This document shows positions 55,629 through 64,000 of a stretch of DNA of 64,000 nucleotides, piece after piece (position 1 is the stretch's first letter; each line of letters starts with the position of its first letter). The stretch is taken from assembly GCF_013408665.1 (NCBI RefSeq), contig NZ_JACCCL010000001.1, forward strand, positions 1,937,136-2,001,135. Reading direction: 5' to 3'. Source of the stretch: Sporosarcina sp. JAI121. Lineage in GTDB: Bacteria > Bacillota > Bacilli > Bacillales_A > Planococcaceae. A program made the position numbers and the translations under genes. A model generated the notes under the pieces. That model was not told the origin of the DNA and did no database searches. It was given only the letters and a program-made list of their open reading frames with translations.

Positions 55629-56174
55629 ATGGATATTTTCACGGTCGGTCATTCAACTCATACAAGCGAGGAATTTCTGAAATTGCTCACTGACACACAG
55701 ATAGAAGTACTTGTAGATGTGCGTGCATTTCCCGGAAGCCGAAAGTTCCCACATTTCCATAAAGATGAAATGAGCATCTGGCTTCCTGAAGCTGGCATCG
55801 AGTATTTACATAGTAAGGAACTCGGGGGCAGAAGAAACAAATCAAAGACTGTGGATGATGAAATAAATGATGCATGGAATAATCAATCTTTCCATAATTA
55901 TGCGGACTATACGCTGGGAAGTGATTTCCTAACGGGGCTTGATCAATTGAAGACGATAGCTTCGGACAAAAAAGTCGCTTATTGCTGTTCCGAGCGTCAT
56001 CCCGCACGCTGTCACCGTTTATTGATCAGCAATTGGCTTTCTTTGAATGGTTGGACTGTCCGTCATATTATTGATGGTTCTAAAGGATTAACTGAAATCG
56101 TTGAACATGAACCCGGTCAATGGGGAGCGCAACCTGAATTACGACTAGATGGGTCAGTTGTATATCCGGATTAA
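55629..56174 (+). CDS. DUF488 family protein
   Basis: This 181-residue protein has the DUF488 opening FTVGHSTHTSEEFLKLL, VDVRAFPGSRKFPHF, LGGRR and the cysteine motif CCSERHPARCHRLLIS. The biochemical role of the family is not settled. It follows queF at 98 bp with its ribosome binding site inside a hairpin, so read-through from queF might control it. Confidence 0.88.
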   Translation: MDIFTVGHSTHTSEEFLKLLTDTQIEVLVDVRAFPGSRKFPHFHKDEMSIWLPEAGIEYLHSKELGGRRNKSKTVDDEINDAWNNQSFHNYADYTLGSDFLTGLDQLKTIASDKKVAYCCSERHPARCHRLLISNWLSLNGWTVRHIIDGSKGLTEIVEHEPGQWGAQPELRLDGSVVYPD

Positions 56175-56176
56175 AA

Positions 56177-56218
56177 AAAGGCAGACTGGATCCCGATTGG
56201 GAATACAGCCTGCCTTTT
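56177..56218. terminator. Bidirectional terminator between the DUF488 gene and recQ
   Basis: AAAAGGCAG and CTGCCTTTT arms with an inner GGATCCC/GGGAATAC-type stem between convergent genes. Confidence 0.8.
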
Positions 56219-56232
56219 GCATTCAACTGTTA

Positions 56233-58011
56233 TTAAACGTTTTGCATCTGGTAATCCTTGATTTCTCCCATGAACGTTTCGCCGTATCTCTCCAGTTTCG
56301 CAAGTCCTACTCCATTTACTTCAAGGAACTCATCATCCGTGACCGGCATCCTTGCCGCCATATCTCGTAATGTTTTATCCGAGAATACGACGAAAGGCGG
56401 TACGCCCGCTTCTTGAGCCAGTCGCATGCGGAGTGCACGCAGCTGATCGAATAACGGATCGTCATTGGCAACTTGTGACGTAATAATCGATATTTTACGA
56501 TTGACAGTGACTTTGCCAGTTAGCACGTCTTTACCCCGTTCACTTACATAAATGGTCGGAAATTGGCCATTTTCTACGCCTAAATAACTTTCCGAAATAA
56601 TGAACTCGATGAAATCGGATATATCTTTTGCACTACGCTCTTTCATCAATCCATATGTCGTTAATTTATCGAAACCGAATTCAATAACTTTTTTATTCCT
56701 AGAACCTGTTAACACCTGAGCGATCATCGTCTTTCCGAATCGTTGCCCCATCCGGATGACGCAGGATAACACTTTTTGAACGTCTTCGGTGACATCTGTA
56801 CTTTCCCGTGTGTCCGTACAATTTGCACAACGTCCGCAATCAGCGACATCTGTCTCTCCGAAATACAAGATGATGAATTTCTGAAGACATGTTTCCGTGT
56901 GGCAATAATCGATCATGGATTGTAATTTTTCAAGCTCCGCCGGTATTCTGCTTTCGTCTTGCGATTGATCAATCAGAAAACGCTGTGTTTGAACGTCTTG
57001 CGATGAAAAAAGTACTGTACAGGCGCTGTCGAGTCCGTCACGTCCTGCACGACCCGCTTCCTGGTAATAGCTTTCCATGTTTTTCGGCATCTGATAATGA
57101 ATGACGTATCGAATATTGGATTTGTCAATTCCCATACCGAATGCGTTCGTCGCAACCATGACAGAAGCTTCATCATTCAAGAACCGATCTTGTCCACTCT
57201 GGCGTTCATTATCTCCGAGCCCCGCATGGTATTTGGCAACTTTCACTCCACTTTTCTGGAGAATATCATGGACATGATCAACCGCTTTTCGCGTTGCTGC
57301 ATAAATGATGCCCGCTTCCCCTTCGTTTTTACGCACATATTCTTTTACATACTTTTCGCGGTCCTGACCTTTAACGACTGAAAATGTTAGATTTGCTCGT
57401 TCAAAACCGGTCATAACCGTATTCGCTTCGCTAATTCCAAGCTGCCGGCAAATATCTTCCCGTACAGCTGGGGTTGCAGTGGCTGTAAGCGCAAGAACGA
57501 CCGGTTTCTCATCAAATAATGATACGATGCTGCTAATATTTCGGTAAGCTGGACGGAAATCGTGACCCCATTGTGAAATACAATGCGCTTCATCAATGGC
57601 GACCATCGGAATTGTCATCCTTCGCAACTGATTTTTGAAAGTTGGTGAATCCAGGCGCTCGGGAGCAACATAGAGCAGTTGGTATTCACCTGACACAGCC
57701 CGTTCCATCGTTTCGAAGTATTCCTCTGTTGACAGCGAACTGTTAATATATGCCGCTGGAATGCCCGCTTGATGGAGCGCATCGACCTGGTCCTTCATTA
57801 ATGAAATAAGCGGTGAAATAACGAGGACAGTGCCTTCCATCACGAGTGCAGGTACTTGGTAACAGACGGATTTCCCTCCACCTGTCGGCATGACACAAAG
57901 TGTATCTTGCTGTTGCATCACTCCGCGAATCACTTGCTCCTGCCCTGTGCGGAATGAAGGATACCCAAAATATGTTGACAATATCGATAAAGCCTTTTCG
58001 ATTTGGACCAT
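56233..58011 (-). CDS. recQ: ATP-dependent DNA helicase RecQ
   Basis: This 592-residue 3'-5' helicase has Walker A MPTGGGKSVCYQVPAL, DEAH box AIDEAHCISQWGHDFRPAY, HYQMPKNMESYYQEAGRAGRD (motif VI), the zinc cluster (CLQKF..., CGRCANC), a winged helix and a C-terminal HRDC domain (LRALRMRLAQEAG). Length is normal for RecQ. Odd point: the AGGAG at 58012-58016 touches the ATG with no spacer and an in-frame TAG lies just upstream, so the start is unusual and initiation may be weak. Confidence 0.93.
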   Translation of the reverse strand: MVQIEKALSILSTYFGYPSFRTGQEQVIRGVMQQQDTLCVMPTGGGKSVCYQVPALVMEGTVLVISPLISLMKDQVDALHQAGIPAAYINSSLSTEEYFETMERAVSGEYQLLYVAPERLDSPTFKNQLRRMTIPMVAIDEAHCISQWGHDFRPAYRNISSIVSLFDEKPVVLALTATATPAVREDICRQLGISEANTVMTGFERANLTFSVVKGQDREKYVKEYVRKNEGEAGIIYAATRKAVDHVHDILQKSGVKVAKYHAGLGDNERQSGQDRFLNDEASVMVATNAFGMGIDKSNIRYVIHYQMPKNMESYYQEAGRAGRDGLDSACTVLFSSQDVQTQRFLIDQSQDESRIPAELEKLQSMIDYCHTETCLQKFIILYFGETDVADCGRCANCTDTRESTDVTEDVQKVLSCVIRMGQRFGKTMIAQVLTGSRNKKVIEFGFDKLTTYGLMKERSAKDISDFIEFIISESYLGVENGQFPTIYVSERGKDVLTGKVTVNRKISIITSQVANDDPLFDQLRALRMRLAQEAGVPPFVVFSDKTLRDMAARMPVTDDEFLEVNGVGLAKLERYGETFMGEIKDYQMQNV

Positions 58012-58032
58012 CTCCTAACTATATATCAAAGA

Positions 58033-58059
58033 AAAAAGCACCGGGTACTGGTGCTTTTT
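58033..58059 (-). terminator. Terminator upstream of recQ
   Basis: AAAAAGCACC and GGTGCTTTTT arms with a T run on the minus strand. It would end transcripts coming from the S66 peptidase gene about 380 bp upstream. Confidence 0.75.
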
Positions 58060-58441
58060 GTTGGTTTCTTTTTCAAAATTATTCATTGTGCCTGTCCAAT
58101 CATTTCAATCATGCTTTGGTCTCGGGCATTTATTTAAGAATACCAGATTATGCAGCATATTGGAATGGAAGTCCGTTCTATGTTCAATTGAAATAAAGGA
58201 TTGTCCATGGTACATGCTTCAGCGCTTTGTGGAGGCCTCCCGCGATTAGCCGAACAGAAGATCACTGCTCGTCTTATCGCTCCGGCTACCACATAAAAGG
58301 CGCCTTCGCTAGTGTCTCTGAGTTATATTGGAACCACTAAAAAAGCTCGCAATTATTTAGTGAACTAAGATTGACCAGAATACATGCTTCGCAGGTTCCC
58401 CCAGGTATATTGTGACACTGAAGTTGTTCAACATAAAAAAA
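58060..58441. other. Unassigned 380-bp stretch between recQ terminator and S66 gene
   Basis: No gene is supported: plus-strand frames of up to 63 codons have no ribosome binding site or family likeness. The word TACATGCTTC occurs twice (near 58211 and 58381), and the middle part (58230-58310) is GC-richer than the flanks. It could be a long untranslated tail, an RNA or decayed DNA. Confidence 0.35.
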
Positions 58442-59461
58442 TCAGATAAGTTTTGTTTTCATGATTGCTTTTCCTTCTACCACTTCGATTTCCGCGTATG
58501 CTCCGTTAACGAACGTCATTTGCGGGGGTACGTGTCCGATATCTGCATCATATGCAATAGGTAGGCCAGTCAGTTCGCCCAGCCTTTCTAGTGCGTCTAC
58601 ATCACTGAAACCGCCTTTTGCTATTCCAGCAGCTGTTCGGCCGAATACGATTCCCGCCGCATTGTCAAACCAACCGGCGTTATGCAATTGAAGAATGGAA
58701 CGGTAGAAATCCGGTGCGTCCATATCACTGTTTTCCAGCGCCCAAACTATTTTTTCTCCTGCAATGAACTCCTCCTGAAATCTCTTCACGTCTCCAAAAG
58801 GCGTTCCGACCAAATGACGGATTGTATCGATGCACCCTGCTAATAAACGGCCTTCGAACCGGACCGGTTTATTACCGATTGTCTTCCATTCCGTCTCTGT
58901 ATCTAATTTAAAGACATATGGATCGGATGGGGCAAAATGCTGCCATTCGGATTGGTGTTTTTCAGATGATGGCTGGACAATCATCTCTCCTCTGGATGCG
59001 GTCAGCACTTCGATGAATTTAGATGTGACAGGATCCCACGCATCACTTCGCAGATCAACGAAGTTCGTCCCATGAACTGTCGCTATCCCGGTTAGCAGCG
59101 TAATAGGTAAGAGTAATGTACTGGTATCCGAGTAACCTACTATCCATTTGGGTTTCATTTCCCCAAAGTTGAGAAGTGGGAGGATTTCGGATAGGAAGTG
59201 ACCGCCCCATGGAGGAATCACCGCGTAAACATCATCATCTTCCATCATCTCTTTAAATTCCGCCAATCGCATTTCTTTCGGCGTGGATGTCAGCTTTTCA
59301 TTCGTCCAAACGGTTTCACCAAGCAGTACGGAGAATCCCCTTTTCTCAAACTGATGGGCAGCTTTTCTTAATAAATGATGCAGTTCACTTTCAACTCCTG
59401 ATGAAGTTGCGGTGACTCCGATGGTTTGGCCTATTTTAAGTGGTTCTGGATAACGGATCAT
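58442..59461 (-). CDS. S66 family LD-carboxypeptidase / MccF-like protein
   Basis: This 339-residue serine peptidase has the nucleophile in GYSDTSTLLLP (near residue 115), a glutamate in WALENSDMDAPDF and a histidine in DADIGHVPPQM, the Ser-Glu-His set of LD-carboxypeptidases and microcin C immunity proteins. It either trims the D-alanine from wall tetrapeptides or cleaves peptide-nucleotide antibiotics. There is no signal peptide, so it acts in the cytoplasm. ATG 59461 is favoured over the adjacent TTG by its spacing from AAGGGGA. Confidence 0.87.
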   Translation of the reverse strand: MIRYPEPLKIGQTIGVTATSSGVESELHHLLRKAAHQFEKRGFSVLLGETVWTNEKLTSTPKEMRLAEFKEMMEDDDVYAVIPPWGGHFLSEILPLLNFGEMKPKWIVGYSDTSTLLLPITLLTGIATVHGTNFVDLRSDAWDPVTSKFIEVLTASRGEMIVQPSSEKHQSEWQHFAPSDPYVFKLDTETEWKTIGNKPVRFEGRLLAGCIDTIRHLVGTPFGDVKRFQEEFIAGEKIVWALENSDMDAPDFYRSILQLHNAGWFDNAAGIVFGRTAAGIAKGGFSDVDALERLGELTGLPIAYDADIGHVPPQMTFVNGAYAEIEVVEGKAIMKTKLI

Positions 59462-59557
59462 CAACAGTCCCCTTCTTTCTTCTGGTAGATTTCTTCAATC
59501 ATTTTTCATAATCATGCGTCTTTTTAACGCTTTGGTCAACCTCAGTGTCCAAATAAA

Positions 59558-59592
59558 ATATCCCCCGACCGAAAATCCGATTGAGGGATAGC
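59558..59592 (-). terminator. spoVR terminator
   Basis: TATCCCTC and GGGGGATA arms with a TTTTATTT run on the minus strand, about 30 bp after the spoVR stop. Similar in its ATATCCCCCGACCG part to the ddh terminator. Confidence 0.7.
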
Positions 59593-59622
59593 ATTACCAT
59601 TTTATTATCATTCGGACGTAAC

Positions 59623-61035
59623 TTAAACATACCTTCGATATACCTTGTTTCTGTCAAACGAATAGACGACTTGCAAGTTCTCTACATACGTTTCCAAATG
59701 TACAATCCGTCCCCATAATTGATAAATATAAGGTAGCACACTTTCCAAGTACTTCAGATCCAATTCCGTACCTTCGTATTTATGCACTAAATACAATTCA
59801 CCATTCCTTAAATAATCGCCATTTTCAACGACAATATAAGGAAATCCTCCATTTACACGCATCGAAACTAATTGATTTCTTACATCTTCATAATCCTTAT
59901 TCGTAATTTCATAATTGTTACCCTTTTTCTCAAAGAGGTACAAATCTTCCTTCTGAACCAACTCTTTCGTGACATAATTCCGGATGAAAGAGATATCCGA
60001 CTCGATTTCCCTCACTTCAAATATTTTCTCTCTGCCCGTGTTCGGCTTAATTCCCAACCTTTTCATATTCTCCGTCGGATTGTTAAATCTATCTTCGATG
60101 TCTTCATATATTTTCAATCCCAGATAGTAAGGATTGATGGTCGTTTTTGAAGGTTGAATGACATTTGCATTTAGTGTAGCGAACTCGATTGTATCTTCAG
60201 TCGATAAATTCATTTCCCTTAAAATCCGTTGATGCCAAAAAGATGCCCAGCCCTCATTCATAATTTTCGTTTCCAGCTGTGGCCAAAAATAGAGCATTTC
60301 CTCACGCATCATCGTCAAAATATCCCGTTGCCACTCTTCTAATTCACGACTGTACTCCAAGATGAATAGCAAAAGATCTTTTTCCTGGTTCTGCGGTATT
60401 TTCTTCCCCTTCTGACTTGGTACTTTTTTATTTTCAGGGGTTTTTTGATTCAAATTCCATAAATCGTCATAAGGGGTTTTCCGTACAATTTCTTCCTCTT
60501 CTACCGCCTCATTCAGTTCTTCCTCTGGCCGTTGAGGTCTAAGAATGGAAGGATCGACATGTTCTTGAATAGCCAGCACAGCGTCTAAAAATCGTTCGAC
60601 TTCTTCTTTGCCGTAGATCATTTCATAATTTGCGATACGTTCCGCCGTTGCCGTCATGCTTTCCACCATGTCTTTCCTCGTATTAGAGAAACGGACATTG
60701 TTTTTGAAAAAATCGCAGTGGGCGAGTACATGAGCAACAATTAACTTATTCTGAATAAGGCTGTTCGTATCAAGTAAAAAGGCGTAACAAGGATTCGAGT
60801 TAATGACAAGCTCGTATATTTGACTCAATCCAAGGTCATATTGCAGCTTCATTTTATGAAATTGCTTTCCAAAACTCCAGTGTGAGAAACGTGTTGGCAT
60901 GCCGTATGCGCCAAATGTATAAATAATATCAGCCGGGCAAATTTCATAACGCATAGGATAAAAGTCGAGTCCGAATCCAGTAGCAATTTCCGTAATTTCA
61001 TCAATTGCACGATGAAGCGCTTTGATTTCCGTCAA
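59623..61035 (-). CDS. spoVR: Stage V sporulation protein R
   Basis: This 470-residue SpoVR-family protein has the marker segments [89 protein letters not shown] and [17 protein letters not shown]. In B. subtilis it is needed for spore cortex formation. The ATG overlaps the yhbH stop by 4 bp. A low-complexity charged insert (about residues 185-220) separates the two halves. Confidence 0.93.
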   Translation of the reverse strand: MTEIKALHRAIDEITEIATGFGLDFYPMRYEICPADIIYTFGAYGMPTRFSHWSFGKQFHKMKLQYDLGLSQIYELVINSNPCYAFLLDTNSLIQNKLIVAHVLAHCDFFKNNVRFSNTRKDMVESMTATAERIANYEMIYGKEEVERFLDAVLAIQEHVDPSILRPQRPEEELNEAVEEEEIVRKTPYDDLWNLNQKTPENKKVPSQKGKKIPQNQEKDLLLFILEYSRELEEWQRDILTMMREEMLYFWPQLETKIMNEGWASFWHQRILREMNLSTEDTIEFATLNANVIQPSKTTINPYYLGLKIYEDIEDRFNNPTENMKRLGIKPNTGREKIFEVREIESDISFIRNYVTKELVQKEDLYLFEKKGNNYEITNKDYEDVRNQLVSMRVNGGFPYIVVENGDYLRNGELYLVHKYEGTELDLKYLESVLPYIYQLWGRIVHLETYVENLQVVYSFDRNKVYRRYV

Positions 61036-62210
61036 TCGAACCCCTCCGAGTTTTTATGAAAAAAGCTTTTAAGCGCAAAATACACATCCCGTTTTTCCTT
61101 CAATACATAATGACGGAACTTGGGATCATCGATTTTTTTAAAAGAGGACATCATTGTTGAAAAACGGTTATATGCATTCACTTCTCCGTAACCGAACATA
61201 TTGGACACAGCCATAAGTTCTTGAACAAGTTTGATGCATTTATCATTATCAGAAGACATGTTTTCTCCATCCGAAAAGTGAAAAGGATAAATATTGTAAC
61301 GCGCGGGATTATATTTTTCTTCAATTAACTCCAATGCCTTCAGATAAGCGGATGAACAGATTGTGCCTCCGCTCTCCCCTTTTGAAAAAAAGTCTTCTTC
61401 CGAAACCACTTTCGCCTCGGTATGATGCGCAATGAATTCAAGTTCGACTGTTTCATATTTTGACCGCAAAAAGTTTGCCATCCAGAAGAAAAAACTTCTT
61501 GCCATCGTTTTCTCGAAATTCCCCATTGAAGCGCTCGTATCCATCATTGCGAGAACAACCGCTTTGGATTCAGGCTTTTTCACATCGTCCCATGTTTTAA
61601 AACGAAGATCGTCATTGTGGAAAGGTGATATTTCAGCTTTCCCTTTAATCGCATTCCTTTTAATAGCCGTTAAAATCGTTTGCTTCTTATCAATGTTTCC
61701 GATCAGCCCTTTTTTACGGATATCATTAAATTCAATTTTTTCTGCTGTGTTTTCAGCTTGTTCTTTTTGTTCTAAATTCGGCAATTCCATTTCTCGAAAC
61801 AATGCATCCTCTATCTCAGCGATTGAGACTTCAGCTTCATAATAATCCTGCCCCGCTTGATCTCCCGCTTTTTTCCCTGTTCCTGAACCGCTATTTCCTT
61901 GCGAGCCATCTTTCGCAACTACATCGCCCACCTGGCTATCGCCGTTCCCTTGCCCTACATGTTTTGACTTGTCGTGATTGTACCGAATTTTGTATTCATC
62001 CAGCGATCGGATTGGAATTTTAATGACATCTTTTCCTTTTGATAAGATGATATTTTCCTCACTGATTAAATCTGGCAAGTTATTGTGAATGGCTTCCTTT
62101 ACTTTATCCAAATGACGTTTCTGATCTTGATGGCCTTTTCTATGGAGGGACCAGTTTTCCTGTGAGACAGCAAAATGTTCATTTCCTTTATCGTTCATTC
62201 TCATCCACAC
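61032..62210 (-). CDS. yhbH: Sporulation protein YhbH (DUF444, VWA-type)
   Basis: The protein of about 390 residues starts near [26 protein letters not shown] and has the glycine-rich [16 protein letters not shown] linker. The DUF444 core follows: [32 protein letters not shown], with the metal-binding DTSAS, and [12 protein letters not shown]. With the kinase PrkA and SpoVR it forms a conserved stress/sporulation trio (YeaG-YeaH-YcgB in E. coli). Start uncertain: GTG 62210 or ATG 62204 or 62198, none with a strong site. Confidence 0.92.
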   Translation of the reverse strand: MWMRMNDKGNEHFAVSQENWSLHRKGHQDQKRHLDKVKEAIHNNLPDLISEENIILSKGKDVIKIPIRSLDEYKIRYNHDKSKHVGQGNGDSQVGDVVAKDGSQGNSGSGTGKKAGDQAGQDYYEAEVSIAEIEDALFREMELPNLEQKEQAENTAEKIEFNDIRKKGLIGNIDKKQTILTAIKRNAIKGKAEISPFHNDDLRFKTWDDVKKPESKAVVLAMMDTSASMGNFEKTMARSFFFWMANFLRSKYETVELEFIAHHTEAKVVSEEDFFSKGESGGTICSSAYLKALELIEEKYNPARYNIYPFHFSDGENMSSDNDKCIKLVQELMAVSNMFGYGEVNAYNRFSTMMSSFKKIDDPKFRHYVLKEKRDVYFALKSFFHKNSEGFD

Positions 62211-62261
62211 CCATCTTTTTTTCCGTCAGTTTTAGTTACCGCATGCGACTAATTTTAGAAA

Positions 62262-62296
62262 AGAACAAGACCAATGCCGCCCCAGTCTTGTTCTCT
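62262..62296 (-). terminator. Hairpin between prkA and yhbH
   Basis: AGAACAAGAC pairs with GTCTTGTTCT and is followed by CTTTTCT on the minus strand. It may partly separate prkA expression from yhbH-spoVR. Confidence 0.6.
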
Positions 62297-62309
62297 CTTT
62301 TTCTAGCAC

Positions 62310-64000
62310 TTATCGATTAAGCAGACTTCCGACATAACGCAATAATTCATTTGCAGAAATGGAATTATACCCGTATTCATCAATGAGCCTTGCAATCACT
62401 TCGTTAACCTTTTTAAGATGCGATTCGTCCGGTGTTTTGGACGAAGTTGTAATTTTAACGACATCTTTTAAATCAGCGAACAGTTTCTTTTGAATGGCTT
62501 CCCGCAGACGCTCATGGGAATTGTAGTCAAAACGTTTTCCGCTTCTCGCATATGCGGAGAGCCGAATGAGGATTTCCTCCCTAAACGCTTTTTTCGCATT
62601 TTCCGAAATGCCGATTTGTTCCTCAATGGAACGCATGAGTTTTTCATCCGGATTCATTTCTTCGCCCGTTAAGAAGTCCCTTATTTTATTTTTATTGCAA
62701 TATGCTTCCACGTTATCAAGGTAATTATCCATCAATGAAATTGCGGATTCTTCATACGAATAAACAAAAGCTTTTTGCACTTCTTTCTTCGCAATTTCGT
62801 CAAATTCCCTTCTGGCGATTGCGATATAATTCATATATTTGTCGCGGTCCGCTTGTGAAATGGAAGCATGCTGATCGAGACCATCTTTCAGTGACCGTAA
62901 AACGTCAAGTGCATTAATGGAAGATACTTCTTTCCGTATGATAGCCGAGGAGATTCTGTTAATCACATAACGCGGATCGATTCCCTTCATTCCTTCATTC
63001 GGAAATTCCTTCTTCAGTTCTTCCACGTCAATCTGATTAAATCCTTCCACATTCTCACCGTCATAGAGACGCATTTTTTTAACAACATCAACTCCTTGTT
63101 TCTTAGAGTCGTCGAGTCGTGTCAAAACCGAAAAGATCGCAGCCACCCTTAATGCATGTGGTGCAATATGCACATGCGCCATATCACTTTCATTAATCAT
63201 TTTTTCATAGATGCATTCTTCCTGGCTCACTTTTAAATTGTAAGGAATCGGCATCACAATGATTCTTGAATGAAGGGCTTCATTCTTTTTGTTGGAGATA
63301 AATGATCTATACTCCGTTTCGTTCGTATGCGCAACAATAAGTTCGTCTGCACTGATTAACGCGAACCTACCTGCCTTAAAATTCCCTTCCTGGGTCAACG
63401 ATAGTAAATGCCAAAGAAATTTCTCATCCAGCTTCAGCATTTCCTGGAATTCCATCATTCCTCTGTTCGCCTTATTCAGCTCTCCATCAAAGCGGTAAGC
63501 CCGGGGATCTGATTCGGAACCAAATTCCGCAATTGTAGAAAAGTCGATACTTCCGGTCAAATCAGCGATGTCTTGTGATTTTGGATCGGAAGGTGTAAAT
63601 GTACCGATTCCGACTCGTTTGTCTTCTGAGAAAAAGATACGTTCCACCATCACGTTTTCAATCTGTCCATCGTATTCTTTCTCCAGCCGCATCGTATTCA
63701 GCGGGGACAAACTGCCTTCAATACGGACGCCAAAGCTTTCGAAAAAGTCTTTACGCAAATGATGCGGGATCAAATGAAGTGGATCTTCATGCATCGGGCA
63801 ACCTTTAATGGCATAAACCGCACCGGCTTCCGTTTTCGAGTAACTTTCAAGACCTCGTTTCAATAACGTCACTATTGTCGATTTCCCGCCGCTTACAGGA
63901 CCCATCAATAACAGAATCCGTTTACGAACATCGAGTCTTTTTGCTGCGGGATGAAAATACTCCTCTACCAGTCTTTCAATTGACTCTTCAAGTCCAAAAA
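62310..64000 (-). CDS. prkA: Serine protein kinase PrkA, 5' end beyond the window
   Basis: The 563 visible codons cover most of the roughly 630-residue kinase. They begin FGLEESIERLVEEYFHPAAK, which is followed by LLLMGPVSGGKSTIV (Walker A near the right edge); an AAA+ domain and the C-terminal kinase-like PrkA domain come after. The frame is open to 64000, so the methionine at the Walker A motif (63908) is internal, not the start. It heads the prkA-yhbH-spoVR group. In B. subtilis PrkA promotes late sporulation. Confidence 0.93.
   Translation of the reverse strand, partial: FGLEESIERLVEEYFHPAAKRLDVRKRILLLMGPVSGGKSTIVTLLKRGLESYSKTEAGAVYAIKGCPMHEDPLHLIPHHLRKDFFESFGVRIEGSLSPLNTMRLEKEYDGQIENVMVERIFFSEDKRVGIGTFTPSDPKSQDIADLTGSIDFSTIAEFGSESDPRAYRFDGELNKANRGMMEFQEMLKLDEKFLWHLLSLTQEGNFKAGRFALISADELIVAHTNETEYRSFISNKKNEALHSRIIVMPIPYNLKVSQEECIYEKMINESDMAHVHIAPHALRVAAIFSVLTRLDDSKKQGVDVVKKMRLYDGENVEGFNQIDVEELKKEFPNEGMKGIDPRYVINRISSAIIRKEVSSINALDVLRSLKDGLDQHASISQADRDKYMNYIAIARREFDEIAKKEVQKAFVYSYEESAISLMDNYLDNVEAYCNKNKIRDFLTGEEMNPDEKLMRSIEEQIGISENAKKAFREEILIRLSAYARSGKRFDYNSHERLREAIQKKLFADLKDVVKITTSSKTPDESHLKKVNEVIARLIDEYGYNSISANELLRYVGSLLNR

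Noticed and set aside
58058..58249. 63-codon plus-strand frame after recQ
   Set aside because: No ribosome binding site or motif; it begins within the terminator.
62310..63908. PrkA starting at the methionine at 63908
   Set aside because: The frame stays open to the window edge and the preceding residues match the known PrkA N-terminal region, so that methionine is internal.

Overview
The window comes from the chromosome of a low-GC, endospore-forming member of the Bacillales. Spore genes (gerE, sspI, spoVR, yhbH, prkA), AGGAGG-type ribosome binding sites, T-box, L-box and preQ1 RNA switches, and a gene order that follows the Bacillus subtilis stretch from ysnB through racE, sdh, uvrC, etf, mutS2, pheST and sspI to ysdC all point there. 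Protein flavour and a meso-diaminopimelate dehydrogenase gene (ddh) suggest a Planococcaceae/Caryophanaceae relative (Sporosarcina or Lysinibacillus type). This genus-level view is inference.

Layout. (1) 1-5.5 kb: reductive pyrimidine catabolism, with preA (cut by the window edge), preT, dihydropyrimidinase and an M20 carbamoyl-amidohydrolase on the minus strand, divergent from a PucR-type regulator. (2) 5.8-12 kb: accessory genes, namely a SulP anion transporter, a serine-recombinase-like protein that lacks its catalytic residues, a MoxR ATPase/VWA pair (RavA-ViaA type) and a universal stress protein. (3) 11.2-16.4 kb: an eroded island around two identical tRNA-Arg(TCT) genes. It has remnants of tyrosine-integrase C-termini, a duplicated terminator-plus-tRNA-3'-end segment and a few cargo genes. 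(4) 16.4-40.4 kb: conserved core. ysnB-ysnA-rph, racE-ysmB, gerE, ysmA and sdhCAB lead to yslB, lysC under a lysine riboswitch, uvrC, trxA, the fatty-acid degradation cluster lcfA-fadR-fadB-etfB-etfA with FadR operators, a yshE operon containing a new 28-residue membrane peptide, and mutS2, polX, cvpA, zapA and rnhC. gerM, normally between racE and rph, is missing. (5) 40.4-42.9 kb: a polymorphic LXG toxin gene, its immunity gene and a displaced toxin fragment inserted between rnhC and pheT. (6) 43.3-53.5 kb: pheST behind a T-box, ysgA, sspI, a small-multidrug-export-type membrane protein, argF, ysdC, and ddh with an uncharacterised partner. (7) 53.7-58 kb: an MFS transporter, queF under a preQ1-I riboswitch, a DUF488 protein and recQ. 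(8) 58.4-64 kb: an S66 peptidase and the sporulation cluster prkA-yhbH-spoVR, with prkA cut by the window end.

The most notable non-coding features are a two-part interspersed repeat present at 28.06-28.18 and 46.76-46.95 kb, the second copy lying in the pheS leader, and a good FadR box upstream of the thioesterase gene ysmA. Next come the double hairpin after the preQ1 aptamer, and recognisable sigma-K (gerE) and sigma-G (sspI) promoters. No CRISPR array, complete insertion sequence or intact prophage was seen. All family assignments are from reading protein motifs; no database was searched.
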